Part shown: one piece after another, positions 11,946 through 20,475 of the stretch
Layout: every line of letters begins with the position of its first letter
Position numbering within the stretch: position 1 is the first letter of the stretch
DNA from: Motiliproteus coralliicola
GTDB lineage: Bacteria; Pseudomonadota; Gammaproteobacteria; Pseudomonadales; Balneatricaceae
Reading direction: 5' to 3'
Assembly (NCBI RefSeq): GCF_003345655.1
Contig: NZ_QQOH01000004.1
Coordinates: 124,001 to 188,000 of the forward strand
Length of the DNA: 64,000 nt
The notes under the pieces: model-generated
The model's input: the letters and a program-made list of their open reading frames with translations, nothing else
Told to the model about the DNA's origin: nothing
Database searches by the model: none
Program-made: the position numbers and the translations under genes

Positions 11946-13178
11946 TTACAGCAGCGCGATGTTGTAGTTCAGAATCAGACGATTCTCATCGGTGTTGCTG
12001 GTCTCGGTGGAGCGCACCGTCGAGTTACGCCAGCGCAGCGACAGCCCCTCAACGTACGGGAAGTTGTAGCGCATTTCGACATTGCGCTCCCACTCTTTGC
12101 CGTCCGGACCTGCACCGGTATCGATATTATCGCCGCGGGTATAGCGGGTCATAAAGCTCAGGCCGGGTACGGACTTGAACTTGTAGTCGAAGCGCGCCTG
12201 CCAGGACCTTTCGTCGGCGCGGTCAAAATCCAGCCGCTGGACCGAGTTCCAGGTCACCAGACTATTGTCGTCATGGGTGAAACCGTCCCAGGACTCTTCG
12301 TATTCATCGCCGTTGACCGCCTGGTAGGAGAGGGTGAACTTCATCTGCTGGTAGCGCAGCTGCGCGGCCAGGTTGGTCAGGTCGCTGTCATAGTCACTGC
12401 CGACCGAATCCAGCGCACCATCGCCATCGGCCTTACCGATATAGTGATGGGCGTCCAACAGCAGGGTCATCTCCTGGGCCAGCTCCATCGGGTAGCTGAT
12501 ATTGAAGTAGGTCTGCCGGAGGACGTTGTCCGCCTCGCCATGGGCGGCATGGACCGAGAGCTGATTGTCGAAGGTGTAGCCGCCACCAACTACGATCACT
12601 TCGTAGTCGTTGCCCTGATTGTCGACGTAATGGTGGAAACCATCTTCGGTTTTGGCGCTGGCCTTGTCGGACCAGATACCGTACAGGTCAACCCCATTGA
12701 GGGCGCCATCGATCATCACCAACTGGGTGGAGCTGGGCGTGATCCGCGAATCTGAATCATTGAACAGTGGCGTATCGGTCACCATCCGACCGGCCTTGAG
12801 CTGTGCTTCTTGGCCCAGTTTCAGTTTCAGGTAGGCCTGACCGATCTTGGTATAGCCAGACTGAGAGCCGTCGCTGTTGGTTTGCAGTACTCCGGTTCCG
12901 CCTTCACCGGTGTCGCCGCTGAGTTTGCCGACGGCGAACAGCGAGGCATCAAAGCCGATCAGGTCGGAGGCGTAGCCGGATTGATAGTCCAGTCGCAATG
13001 CCTGGGCGGCGGCAATGGCATCGTTTCTGCCTTCAAAATCACGGTTGAAATAGAAGGTCCGGAATTTAGCATCCAGCTTACTATCTTCAACAAAACTGCC
13101 CATGCTGTCTTGCGCCAGTGCTTGAGCGCTGATCGCAGTCAGCATTACCCCGTACAGGGTTGAACGTTTGAAGCTCAT
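11946..13178 (-). CDS. OprD-family outer-membrane porin
   Basis: The 410-residue product starts with a signal peptide (STLYGVMLTAISAQALAQ) and continues with the OprD-like opening FVEDSKLDAKFRTFYFNRDF. Alternating polar/aromatic beta strands run throughout, and the chain ends LILNYNIALL. OprD porins admit small substrates such as amino acids, aromatic acids or peptides. Nearby genes for a dehalogenase and an amino-group oxidase suggest carbon or nitrogen uptake, but the substrate is unknown. A 7-bp inverted repeat, CAGACCA/TGGTCTG (13198-13204 and 13230-13236), lies upstream and may be an operator. Confidence 0.85.
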   Translation of the reverse strand: MSFKRSTLYGVMLTAISAQALAQDSMGSFVEDSKLDAKFRTFYFNRDFEGRNDAIAAAQALRLDYQSGYASDLIGFDASLFAVGKLSGDTGEGGTGVLQTNSDGSQSGYTKIGQAYLKLKLGQEAQLKAGRMVTDTPLFNDSDSRITPSSTQLVMIDGALNGVDLYGIWSDKASAKTEDGFHHYVDNQGNDYEVIVVGGGYTFDNQLSVHAAHGEADNVLRQTYFNISYPMELAQEMTLLLDAHHYIGKADGDGALDSVGSDYDSDLTNLAAQLRYQQMKFTLSYQAVNGDEYEESWDGFTHDDNSLVTWNSVQRLDFDRADERSWQARFDYKFKSVPGLSFMTRYTRGDNIDTGAGPDGKEWERNVEMRYNFPYVEGLSLRWRNSTVRSTETSNTDENRLILNYNIALL

Positions 13179-13390
13179 CGAGATTTCCTCTTACAGTCAG
13201 ACCAAGTACATCGGCTGGGTAAGGTTAAATGGTCTGGTAGAACAGTTGATTCCTGTCGGACAGCTTTAACCAACGGGAGGTTATGGCACTCCGCTAGCCG
13301 GTGTATGACCCTCTTGCCTATCTCTGGTAGACCGCGAGAGAGTTTGAATACCCACCAATACTGTAGACAGAGTACGGCTGTGGTGCTTGC

Positions 13391-13945
13391 TCAGTCGCTC
13401 TTTTCCCAGGCGAAGGGCTTGAACGGCGGATCGACCGGTGTGTTGGCAAAGTGGTTGATGTAATTGCTCATCACCTTCTGGGCCATACCCAGGGTGATCT
13501 CCAATAACTGCTGTGGGCCGTAGCCGGCGGCAAAGAAAGCTTGCATCTGGCTATCGGAAAGTTGGCCGCGTTGGCGCAGCATCGCCAGGGTCGTGTCGTG
13601 CAGCGCCTGCAGCTTTGGTGTGGTCATGGCATCGCCGTTGCGCAGTGCATCGGTCAACGTCGGGTCCACATTCATCATGTTGGCGATGGCGGTATGGGCC
13701 GGTACGCAATAGTGGCAACCGTGCTCGACGTTGATCGTCTGCCAAACCACGGTTAACTCTTCGGCATCGAACGAGGTGTTTTGAAACAGCTCGTGTAGGT
13801 TTTTGTAGGCTTCGAGCACTGTTGGTGCTTCTGCCATGACCGCGTGTAGCCCGGGAATCATGCCGAACGTCTGCTGGGAGTTCTGCAGCAACGGCTGACT
13901 CTGCTCGGGGGCGGTTTCCAGGGTATGGAGGGTAAAAGTGCTCAT
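13391..13945 (-). CDS. Carboxymuconolactone decarboxylase family protein (AhpD-like)
   Basis: The 184-residue product has HGCHYCVPAHTAIA with Cys77, Cys80 and His84, matching the CxxC-x3-H redox site of AhpD-type proteins. AhpD passes electrons to peroxiredoxins; many relatives are of unknown role. No peroxiredoxin gene is adjacent. Two tandem palindromes lie 70-105 bases upstream of its start, suggesting control by a TetR-type repressor. Such genes often sense or respond to reactive compounds, but that is inference here. Confidence 0.85.
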   Translation of the reverse strand: MSTFTLHTLETAPEQSQPLLQNSQQTFGMIPGLHAVMAEAPTVLEAYKNLHELFQNTSFDAEELTVVWQTINVEHGCHYCVPAHTAIANMMNVDPTLTDALRNGDAMTTPKLQALHDTTLAMLRQRGQLSDSQMQAFFAAGYGPQQLLEITLGMAQKVMSNYINHFANTPVDPPFKPFAWEKSD

Positions 13946-14012
13946 GGGGGCTCCAGATCTAGGGCGGACATTACCGTTTCAGGATTAGTACGTAGCTCTA
14001 CCTTAGTTTTCA

Positions 14013-14050
14013 TTGAACGAGCGTTCAAGTGTTTTTTGAACGAATGTTCA
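14013..14050. promoter_or_regulatory. Tandem TetR-type operators
   Basis: A perfect palindrome, TTGAACGAGCGTTCAA (14013-14028), and a near copy, TGAACGAATGTTCA (14037-14050), have centres 23 bp apart. The TGAACG-NN-CGTTCA form is typical of TetR/AcrR repressor sites. They lie between the AhpD-like gene (minus) and the small membrane protein gene (plus). No TetR gene is present nearby. Confidence 0.6.
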
Positions 14051-14169
14051 GACTGAACTCAATACAGAGCTTAGAGAGGGTTTGGCGATGGTTGTTACAG
14101 TTTCGGCCAAAGAAGGGGATGCTGGTATATTGCTGGCGGGTATGGGTTGTTAGCAGCAGGGGGTCAACG

Positions 14170-14406
14170 GTGAGAAAGCAGTTTGTTCTAAATCTGGATG
14201 CGGCGGTGGTTATTGCGGTCTTATTTGCGGTGACGCTGGGGTTTAACGCGTTGCAGTACAGCTTCAACGTGGAATTGACCAGCGAGAATCAACGCCTGCA
14301 ATGGCAAGGGTTGGAGGACAAGCTGAATCTGGATTCGCTGAGTGGCGCGCTAGAGAGTCATCGGGCTGAGCTGAAAGCCTGCCAAGCACCGGACGAGCAT
14401 GGGTGA
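14170..14406 (+). CDS. Small single-pass membrane protein, unknown function
   Basis: I place the start at a GTG at 14170 behind CAGGGGGT, giving 78 residues: a short basic N terminus, one membrane helix (AAVVIAVLFAVTLGFNALQY), then a charged, probably helical tail rich in Glu, Gln and Leu. A frame open from 14029 would start inside the tandem operators and add an unlikely Trp/Arg-rich leader. I do not recognise the family. It is divergent from the AhpD-like gene, so the same operators could control both. Confidence 0.45.
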   Translation: MRKQFVLNLDAAVVIAVLFAVTLGFNALQYSFNVELTSENQRLQWQGLEDKLNLDSLSGALESHRAELKACQAPDEHG

Positions 14407-14475
14407 TTTGGATCAAAGAGTGACCAGTTAGCCACTCTCCTATTCTTTAGCGGCCGATAGTTAGAGCTCAGTTAT

Positions 14476-15327
14476 TCAGAGCTCAATGACAGTCTGCAGA
14501 TAATCAGAAGGGATCACCAAGGTGCCATCGCTGGCTCGATTGTATCGTTCGGCCAGCGCCAGAATGTCATCCATCAGCCTGGCTGCAGTCGGTTTATCGA
14601 GTTTCTTCAAGACCTGCAGGGTCATACCGCAGAAGGTGGTGAAGACATACTGCCAGTGGGCGGCTGAGCGGTAACGGAAGTTGAGCTGGCGTCGATGGTG
14701 TCGGATCTGTTTCGCCGTGCCGAACTGCTCTTCGATAAAGGCTTCGGTTCCCCAGCGGCTGGGCATCTTTACTCCGTCGGGCAACGGACGGTAGCGACAC
14801 AGCAATTCAAAGTACTGGCCGACAAAGCCGTCGGGACACCAGCTGGCCAGGCCGATACGGCCACCCTGTTTGCAGACCCGTTGCAGCTCGGCCGCAGCAA
14901 GACGCTGGCGTGGGGCGAACATCACCCCAAAGGTTGAAACCACGTAATCGTAGCTGGCGTCTTCAAATGGCAGGGCTTCGGCGTCGGCCTCCTGAACCGC
15001 CATTTCCAGACCTTCAGCGACGGCCCGGTTGTGACCCTGCTGCAGCAGCTGCGGGACGAAGTCGGTGGAGGTGACATCACAGTAACGCCTTGCTGCTGCC
15101 AGCGAGGCATTGCCGTTGCCGCCGGCCACATCAAGCAGGCTGCGCCCGGCATGTAGATCCAGGGCTTCCATCAATTGTTCACCAACGATCTGCAGGGTGG
15201 TGCCGATTCGGCCGTAATCGCCCTTGGACCAGGAGCGGCGCTGGTGGGCCGTGACCAGCTTGCGGAGGATCGGACGCGGCAGCGTGGCGCTGGTGAGCAG
15301 GTGGGTCATCTTGGTGGCGATATTCAT
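14476..15327 (-). CDS. Class I SAM-dependent methyltransferase (paralogue A)
   Basis: The 283-residue product has the SAM-binding motif I LLDVAGGNGN at residues 64-73, an acidic motif (STDFVPQLL), motif post-II EADAEALPFEDASYDYVVS and GGRIGLASW, as in UbiE/Erg6-like Rossmann methyltransferases. It is clearly paralogous to the gene 64 bases upstream: both share WGTEAF, DYVVSTFGVMF and the C-terminal YLQ-VI. The substrate cannot be told. The pair probably forms an operon, perhaps controlled by the winged-helix regulator next to it. Confidence 0.85.
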   Translation of the reverse strand: MNIATKMTHLLTSATLPRPILRKLVTAHQRRSWSKGDYGRIGTTLQIVGEQLMEALDLHAGRSLLDVAGGNGNASLAAARRYCDVTSTDFVPQLLQQGHNRAVAEGLEMAVQEADAEALPFEDASYDYVVSTFGVMFAPRQRLAAAELQRVCKQGGRIGLASWCPDGFVGQYFELLCRYRPLPDGVKMPSRWGTEAFIEEQFGTAKQIRHHRRQLNFRYRSAAHWQYVFTTFCGMTLQVLKKLDKPTAARLMDDILALAERYNRASDGTLVIPSDYLQTVIEL

Positions 15328-15391
15328 GGCGTTATCCTCATCGAGTTGTGACTAAGTTCTGCCATCCATGGCGAGGCTTTGGCGGCATTGT

Positions 15392-16225
15392 TTAGCGATC
15401 GATCACGATCTGCAGGTACTCGGACGGCACCACCATGCTGCCGTCTTCGGCAGTATTGAAGTGCGCGATCAGGGTCAGGATGTCTTCGCGAAGGGAGTCA
15501 CGAAGTTCCGGCGCTAATGCTTCGAAGGCTTTCAGCGTGGGGCCGTAATAGCGGCTGAATACATCGAGCCAGTGTTGCGGCGACTGATAGCGGAAATGGA
15601 ATCGGCAGCGGCTGACATGCAGCTGACGGACCCGCTGGCCGAATTGCTGTTGCACAAACGCTTCGGTGCCCCAGCGGGCTGGTGAGTCGAGTCCTGCCGG
15701 GGGGGCAACATAGCGGCCGATCAGTTTGAACAGCTGACCGATAAATCCTTCCGGAGTCCAGTTGGCCAGCCCGATGCGGCCACCGGGGCGGCAAACCCGC
15801 AACAGTTCATCGGCGGCGCGTTGCTGGTCGGGGGTGAACATCACTCCAAAGGTGGAGACCACATAGTCGAAGCTGGCGTCATCGAATGGCAGCGCTTCGG
15901 CGTCGGCCTGTTGGTAGTCGACCACCAACCCTTCGGCCTGTGCCCGGAGTTGGGATTGTTGCAGCAGCGCTTCGACATAGTCGGTCGATACCACTTTGCA
16001 GAACCTGCGGGCGGCGGCCAAGGAAACATTGCCGTTACCGCCGGCCACATCCAGCAGCCGCTGGCCGGCGCGGACATCCAACGCTTCGCACAGCTCTTCG
16101 CCGGTGATCTGCAGGGTAACGCCGACCCGGCTATAGTCGCCGGCGCCCCAGGTGGCACGTTGCTTGGCTTTGATGGCGGTGTAATCGGGTAAGGGGGTTT
16201 CGGTTGTTGAGAGAGTTTGCATCAT
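15392..16225 (-). CDS. Class I SAM-dependent methyltransferase (paralogue B)
   Basis: The 277-residue product has motif I LLDVAGGNGN at residues 57-66, QADAEALPFDDASFDYVVS and GGRIGLANW. It aligns with paralogue A along its whole length, roughly half the residues appearing identical by eye, so the two arose by tandem duplication. Divergence in the N-terminal 25 residues and in the C-terminal half (substrate side) suggests different substrates. The start is the ATG at 16225 behind GGAGAACGATG. Confidence 0.85.
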   Translation of the reverse strand: MMQTLSTTETPLPDYTAIKAKQRATWGAGDYSRVGVTLQITGEELCEALDVRAGQRLLDVAGGNGNVSLAAARRFCKVVSTDYVEALLQQSQLRAQAEGLVVDYQQADAEALPFDDASFDYVVSTFGVMFTPDQQRAADELLRVCRPGGRIGLANWTPEGFIGQLFKLIGRYVAPPAGLDSPARWGTEAFVQQQFGQRVRQLHVSRCRFHFRYQSPQHWLDVFSRYYGPTLKAFEALAPELRDSLREDILTLIAHFNTAEDGSMVVPSEYLQIVIDR

Positions 16226-16391
16226 CGTTCTCCGGTTGGGCTGATTGGAACCGACTCGTTGGGGATAGAGCCGCTGCCTGAGAATCAGATTACGCTCAGC
16301 TGAGGCGGTGAACTTGAGGGTTCGGTGGGGATTAGTTGGGGATTGGCGGGTTACTGTGCGACGGGGCTGTGCTGGACCCGCTGCCGTCAGC

Positions 16392-17921
16392 TCAACCGTG
16401 CAGTTGAGTCAGCGTCGCGCCCAGTTTACGGCCGACCAAGGCGTCGACCTGGGCTTGCTGCAGGTCGGGTTTAATCCGGTAAGCGTGCCGCATCTGCTTG
16501 GCGGCCTCCGGCATCGCACCGTTCAACAGTTCGGCGGCGGCCAGCGCCACCCGTGGCAGGTAGCTGCGAGCATCACGCTGACAGGCCAGCAGCCCCTGTT
16601 GATAGGCGGGCTCCGGTTGTCCGGCTCTGAGCAGTGCGAGGGTCAACAGCGTCCCCCAGATCGCCAGGCGGCTGTCGAGCGGGCTGAGGCTGATGCCCCG
16701 TTGTAGTTGCTCGATACCCCTGTCCAGCTCACCGGATAGTAAATGAACCGAACCCAGTGCAACCCAGGCCTGGGCATTGCTGGAGTTGAGCTCCACCGCC
16801 TGGCGCAGAATCGGCAGTGCCCGCTCGCTGTCACCGATATCGGCGATGGCGCAACCGGCATAGCCGAGCACGGTCGAGTCGCTGTCATCCAGTTTCAGGG
16901 CGGTCTGGGCGGCTTCCAAGGCTTCGGCACGGGTTTGCTGGCGTTGGCCGATCAAATGAATCCGATCACCGAACCCCATCACCAGCGACAACAGCGCCGG
17001 TGCCAGGGCGAATCCAGGTGCCAGCCGGCGGCTGCGTCGCAGCAGGGTGGCAGCCTCTTCAAAGGCTTCATCACGCCAGCCTTTCAATGACAGCAGGCTG
17101 TGGGCCGCAAGGAACAGCCGTTGCGGGTCGCCGTCATCGCACTCGACCGCTTCGGCGATGGCTCGATTCAGCTGGGGCTCGAGCTTGGCGATCAGCGTCA
17201 GCGGCGCCTGCTCCACGGCACGGTCAAACGGCCCTTCGAGGAAGAACTGTTCGCCCCAGCGTTGAAAGCCGCTACGGGCATCGATCAGTTGGGCCTGCAG
17301 GCGGAAACCCTCCCGGTATGCCATCAGTGTGCCCTCCAACAGGTAGTCGACCCCGTAGGTTTCATAGATGGTACGGGCGCTGAGCATCGATACGGCAGGG
17401 CCTTGTTCATTCGGGTGCAGGCCAAGCTGCAGTAAGGGAATACGTCCCAGTAGGGTTATCAGATCGGTGGGCAGGGTTTGTGCTAGCCTGACGACCTCAA
17501 GCTGGTCCGACAGTACCCGCAGCGGCATGATCAGCAGCGCTGGAGCGGCGGTGTGATTGGCCCCTGATGGGGGGGCAGATTCAGCGGGTCCGGAGGCTGG
17601 CTCGAATGTGTCTTGGATATTGACCTCGGCATCGAACCGATAGCCCCGTCCGCGCAGGGTTTGGATAAAGCGCTGGCTGCTGCCGTCGTCGCCGACCAGC
17701 CGGCGGGCCTGCTTGATCGCGGTCGAGATTGTGGTTTCGGCCACCGGACGGCCGTTCCAGACCTGTTCGATCAGGGCATCATGGTTGAATATCTGACCCC
17801 GGTGCTGGATCAGAAACAGCAGCAGATCGAACACCTTGGGTTCGGCTTGGCAAAGCTGAGAGGCTCGGCGCAGCTCGAACCGCTCGGTGTCGATCTCGAT
17901 ATCGGCGAAGGTGATACGCAT
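16392..17921 (-). CDS. Winged-helix (CadC/OmpR-type) transcription regulator with TPR domain
   Basis: About 509 residues from the ATG at 17921; a TTG at 17954 would add 11. Residues 1-95 form an OmpR/PhoB-type winged helix (KVFDLLLFLIQHRG, ISTAIKQARRLVGD, FIQTLRGRGYRF). A Pro/Ala linker follows, then a segment like the TolB N-terminal/cyclase-associated region, and TPR repeats to the C terminus (for example LRQAVELNSSNAQAWVALGS). Unlike CadC there is no membrane helix, so it should be cytoplasmic. It probably controls the methyltransferase pair downstream on the same strand; the signal is unknown. Confidence 0.8.
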   Translation of the reverse strand: MRITFADIEIDTERFELRRASQLCQAEPKVFDLLLFLIQHRGQIFNHDALIEQVWNGRPVAETTISTAIKQARRLVGDDGSSQRFIQTLRGRGYRFDAEVNIQDTFEPASGPAESAPPSGANHTAAPALLIMPLRVLSDQLEVVRLAQTLPTDLITLLGRIPLLQLGLHPNEQGPAVSMLSARTIYETYGVDYLLEGTLMAYREGFRLQAQLIDARSGFQRWGEQFFLEGPFDRAVEQAPLTLIAKLEPQLNRAIAEAVECDDGDPQRLFLAAHSLLSLKGWRDEAFEEAATLLRRSRRLAPGFALAPALLSLVMGFGDRIHLIGQRQQTRAEALEAAQTALKLDDSDSTVLGYAGCAIADIGDSERALPILRQAVELNSSNAQAWVALGSVHLLSGELDRGIEQLQRGISLSPLDSRLAIWGTLLTLALLRAGQPEPAYQQGLLACQRDARSYLPRVALAAAELLNGAMPEAAKQMRHAYRIKPDLQQAQVDALVGRKLGATLTQLHG

Positions 17922-18015
17922 CGGTGCCGGCTCTGCTTGGAACAATCCTCCCAAGTATAGAGCCCGGCCTGTTGTTCGCCGCCTGGCGACCGAACAGTAT
18001 CACCCGCCTCAGTGG

Positions 18016-18375
18016 TCAGTCGGTAGACAGGATCACGTAGTACTTGCGGGCATCCTCCAGTACTTCCCAGGTGCCCTGGAAGCCTTTCGGGATCACAAAG
18101 GCATCGCCGGCGGTGAAGGTTTTCGCACCACCCTGATCGTCGGCGATCACGACTCGGCCGGACAGGATGTAGCAGAACTCGTTGCGATCGCTGACCGCTT
18201 GCCACTTGCCGGGGCCGCTTTCCCAGACACCGGAGATCAGCTTTTCGCTGTCGTCGGTAAAGTAGTTGGCGATGGTTTGGACCGGGTTACCCTCCAGCAG
18301 CCGTTCGGGTGGGGTGATGAACGGGCCTGCCGGCACCGGTTGGTCGCGAAAGGCGACAACGGATTCGATCTTCAT
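18016..18375 (-). CDS. Cupin-domain protein (DUF861/EutQ-like)
   Basis: The 119-residue product is a single small beta-barrel: EFCYILSGRVVIADDQGG, then FTAGDAFVIPKGFQGTWEV, matching the two cupin motifs of the ureidoglycine aminohydrolase/DUF861 group. A good ribosome site (GAGGAGA) precedes the start. It lies 56 bases downstream of the FAD oxidase gene on the same strand, a common pairing in amino-acid or polyamine breakdown clusters, so it probably helps that pathway. The exact reaction is unknown. Confidence 0.8.
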   Translation of the reverse strand: MKIESVVAFRDQPVPAGPFITPPERLLEGNPVQTIANYFTDDSEKLISGVWESGPGKWQAVSDRNEFCYILSGRVVIADDQGGAKTFTAGDAFVIPKGFQGTWEVLEDARKYYVILSTD

Positions 18376-18431
18376 GGTGGGGATCTCCTCGTTAGGGTTG
18401 TTAAGTTAAGTGCACTGCTAAATGCAGAGTG

Positions 18432-19820
18432 TTAAGCCCGCTTGGGGTGCTGCGATGGCGTGACAAGCTGGCGTCGACCATGCTCGTCGCGGTGGTAGTA
18501 GTAGTGGTACAGCGCCCGCTGGCCGAGACGGCGGAAGGGAGCAAACGGAAACTTCGGAAGCGGGCTGTTGAGGATCGGCAGGTCGTGCCCGTCGGTGATC
18601 CCAACCACCTTCTCTGCCAGGCGCTTACCGGCCTGAACGCTGAAAGATACGCCGCTGCCGCCGTAACCCATGGCGTAGAGCACCTTGCCGCTCGGATCGG
18701 TCTGGAAAACGTGGGGAATATCGTCGTAGCTGATACAGACCCAGCCACCCCAGTTGTAGTCGTAGCTGATCTGATCCAGGGCCGGGAATTTGCGCTGCAG
18801 CGCCTCGATCAGGGTCTGGTTGTGGCGCGGATTGTCGGCATCTTGTCCGGTGATGGCGCTGCGGCCACCGATCAGCAGCCGATTGTCCGGCAGCTTGCGG
18901 TAGTAGAACCGCAGTGTGCGGGTGTCGGTGATCACATCGGAGCTCTGGAAGCGGCTGTCGGACAGCTCCTGCTCGGTCAGCGGTCGGGTGACGATGACGT
19001 TGGACAGCACCGGGAAGGTCCGATTCTTCAATTTCGGATGCAATGATGGTGGGGTGTAGCCGTTGGTGGCGCAGATCACTTTCTTGGCCCGTACCCGGCC
19101 ACCGGGGGTGACCAGCACCTGATACTCACCGTCCTGCTGCCAATCGATCACCGGACTCGATCCATGGACCTTGCAACCGGCTGCCCGGGCCAGACGCTGA
19201 TAGCCGTAGGCCAGCTTCAGAGGATGGACCCCAAAACCGTCCTGAAAGCGAAGCGCGCCGTAGGCTTCGTCACCACTGAAGTGGTTGCTGACCAGATCGG
19301 AAGCCGACAGCACATCGGCCTGATAGCCGAAATGATCGCGCAGGAAGCGGGCCTCGGATTCGATCTGCTGCATCATTTCCGGGCGGTGGGCGACCCACAG
19401 GTGGCCTTCTGGCTGAGCATCGCAGTCGATGTTTTCGGTCCGGATCAGGTCGCGGACCCGGTCCAGCCCTTCGACGATCTCGTCGAAAACCCGCCGTGCC
19501 ATCGGCTCGCCCCAACGCTTGATCATCTTCTGATAAGACAGACGTCCGCCTGCCTTGAGGGCAAAGCCGCCGTTACGACCGCTGCAGCCCCAACCGGTGC
19601 GGTTCGCTTCCAGCACACAGGCTTCAATACCGTGTTCGCGGGCCAGATAGAGGCCGGCGGCCAGGCCGGTGTAGCCGGCACCGATGATGGCGACTTCGAC
19701 GGTACGGTCCGAGTTGATCGGCCCGTCGTCCTGGGGTTCCGGACCGGCGCTGGCGGCCCAGTAAGAGGTTGTATGAGGTTCGCCGTTGCCGGGTCCGGCG
19801 GAGATCAGGGGATCATACAT
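18432..19820 (-). CDS. FAD-dependent oxidoreductase, DAO family (PuuB-like)
   Basis: From the ATG at 19820, which has AGGA eight bases upstream, the product has 462 residues; a GTG at 19838 would add six. The FAD-binding signature VAIIGAGYTGLAAGLYLA lies near residue 42, followed by the GRNGGF motif seen in gamma-glutamylputrescine oxidase-type enzymes. The C-terminal GYGGSGVSFSVQAGK is the second flavin-contact region. Family members oxidise amines or N-methyl amino acids to imines with H2O2. A cupin gene follows, and an orphan TRAP binding protein is divergent, so the substrate may be imported by a TRAP system. Confidence 0.85.
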   Translation of the reverse strand: MYDPLISAGPGNGEPHTTSYWAASAGPEPQDDGPINSDRTVEVAIIGAGYTGLAAGLYLAREHGIEACVLEANRTGWGCSGRNGGFALKAGGRLSYQKMIKRWGEPMARRVFDEIVEGLDRVRDLIRTENIDCDAQPEGHLWVAHRPEMMQQIESEARFLRDHFGYQADVLSASDLVSNHFSGDEAYGALRFQDGFGVHPLKLAYGYQRLARAAGCKVHGSSPVIDWQQDGEYQVLVTPGGRVRAKKVICATNGYTPPSLHPKLKNRTFPVLSNVIVTRPLTEQELSDSRFQSSDVITDTRTLRFYYRKLPDNRLLIGGRSAITGQDADNPRHNQTLIEALQRKFPALDQISYDYNWGGWVCISYDDIPHVFQTDPSGKVLYAMGYGGSGVSFSVQAGKRLAEKVVGITDGHDLPILNSPLPKFPFAPFRRLGQRALYHYYYHRDEHGRRQLVTPSQHPKRA

Positions 19821-20475
19821 GGCGGAGTTCCTATTCACAGGTTGTTGTTTTTTTGTACAGCCAGGCTGCTCAGTGTGAGCATGATATATTCACTTTAATG
19901 AAAAAATAAAGATAAATTTCATTTGTCTTTGGGTGTTGTCATAAGCTGCTGTTTTTAGTGCATTTGGTGATCAACGACAGCTGGATATCCAGTCGAAGTG
20001 GACTGTTCATCAAACCGTTGCTGTCACGTTGGTGAAAGTTGTCTGGACGTCGTTAAGCGACTGTTAATGGGCGTTTTGGTTGGCTTGATAGATGATCTGA
20101 AAGGGGCTGAGCGATAAAAATTTCTGGGTGTCGTAAGCTGTCTTCCAGCACCCTGTTGGGATCGCCTCTCTGCGGTGATTTGCTACTGGATCAGTTGCTG
20201 ATGTTGCTATCCGTCGTGTGAAAAAAGAAAAATAAATTTCATATTTGAGATTAAAACTCTGGATTTTTCTTTTTTGTTGTGCTTTTTTCTATTTAGCCCT
20301 TTTCGACCGGCGGGCCGATCCGACCGGCGAGTGGTGTTACCGATCGGGTGGCCGATCGGGGTCGAAGTGCCGGAAACGGGATTTTCGACGTCGGTTTCAG
20401 CTCCCTTTCAGGGAGCTGGTCCGGGCCGCCAGAAGTCGGGCCTTTAACGAACAGAACGTTCAATCGGAGCTACAG
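19821..20475. promoter_or_regulatory. Long divergent control region between the FAD oxidase and TRAP binding-protein genes
   Basis: About 655 bases hold no convincing gene. An A-rich element of about 25 bases ending in ATAAATTTCAT occurs at 19901-19925 and again at 20221-20247, exactly 320 bases apart, one copy near each divergent gene. CGACCGGCG is repeated at 20304-20312 and 20321-20329, and CCGATCGGG at 20340-20348 and 20352-20360. A 9-bp hairpin (CAGCTCCCT/AGGGAGCTG, 20398-20418) lies in the likely leader of the TRAP gene. The repeats are directly visible; their use as regulator sites is inferred. Confidence 0.5.

Noticed and set aside
20245-20475. N-terminal extension of the TRAP binding protein
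   Set aside because: The extension lacks family features and precedes a good signal peptide with its own ribosome site at 20476.
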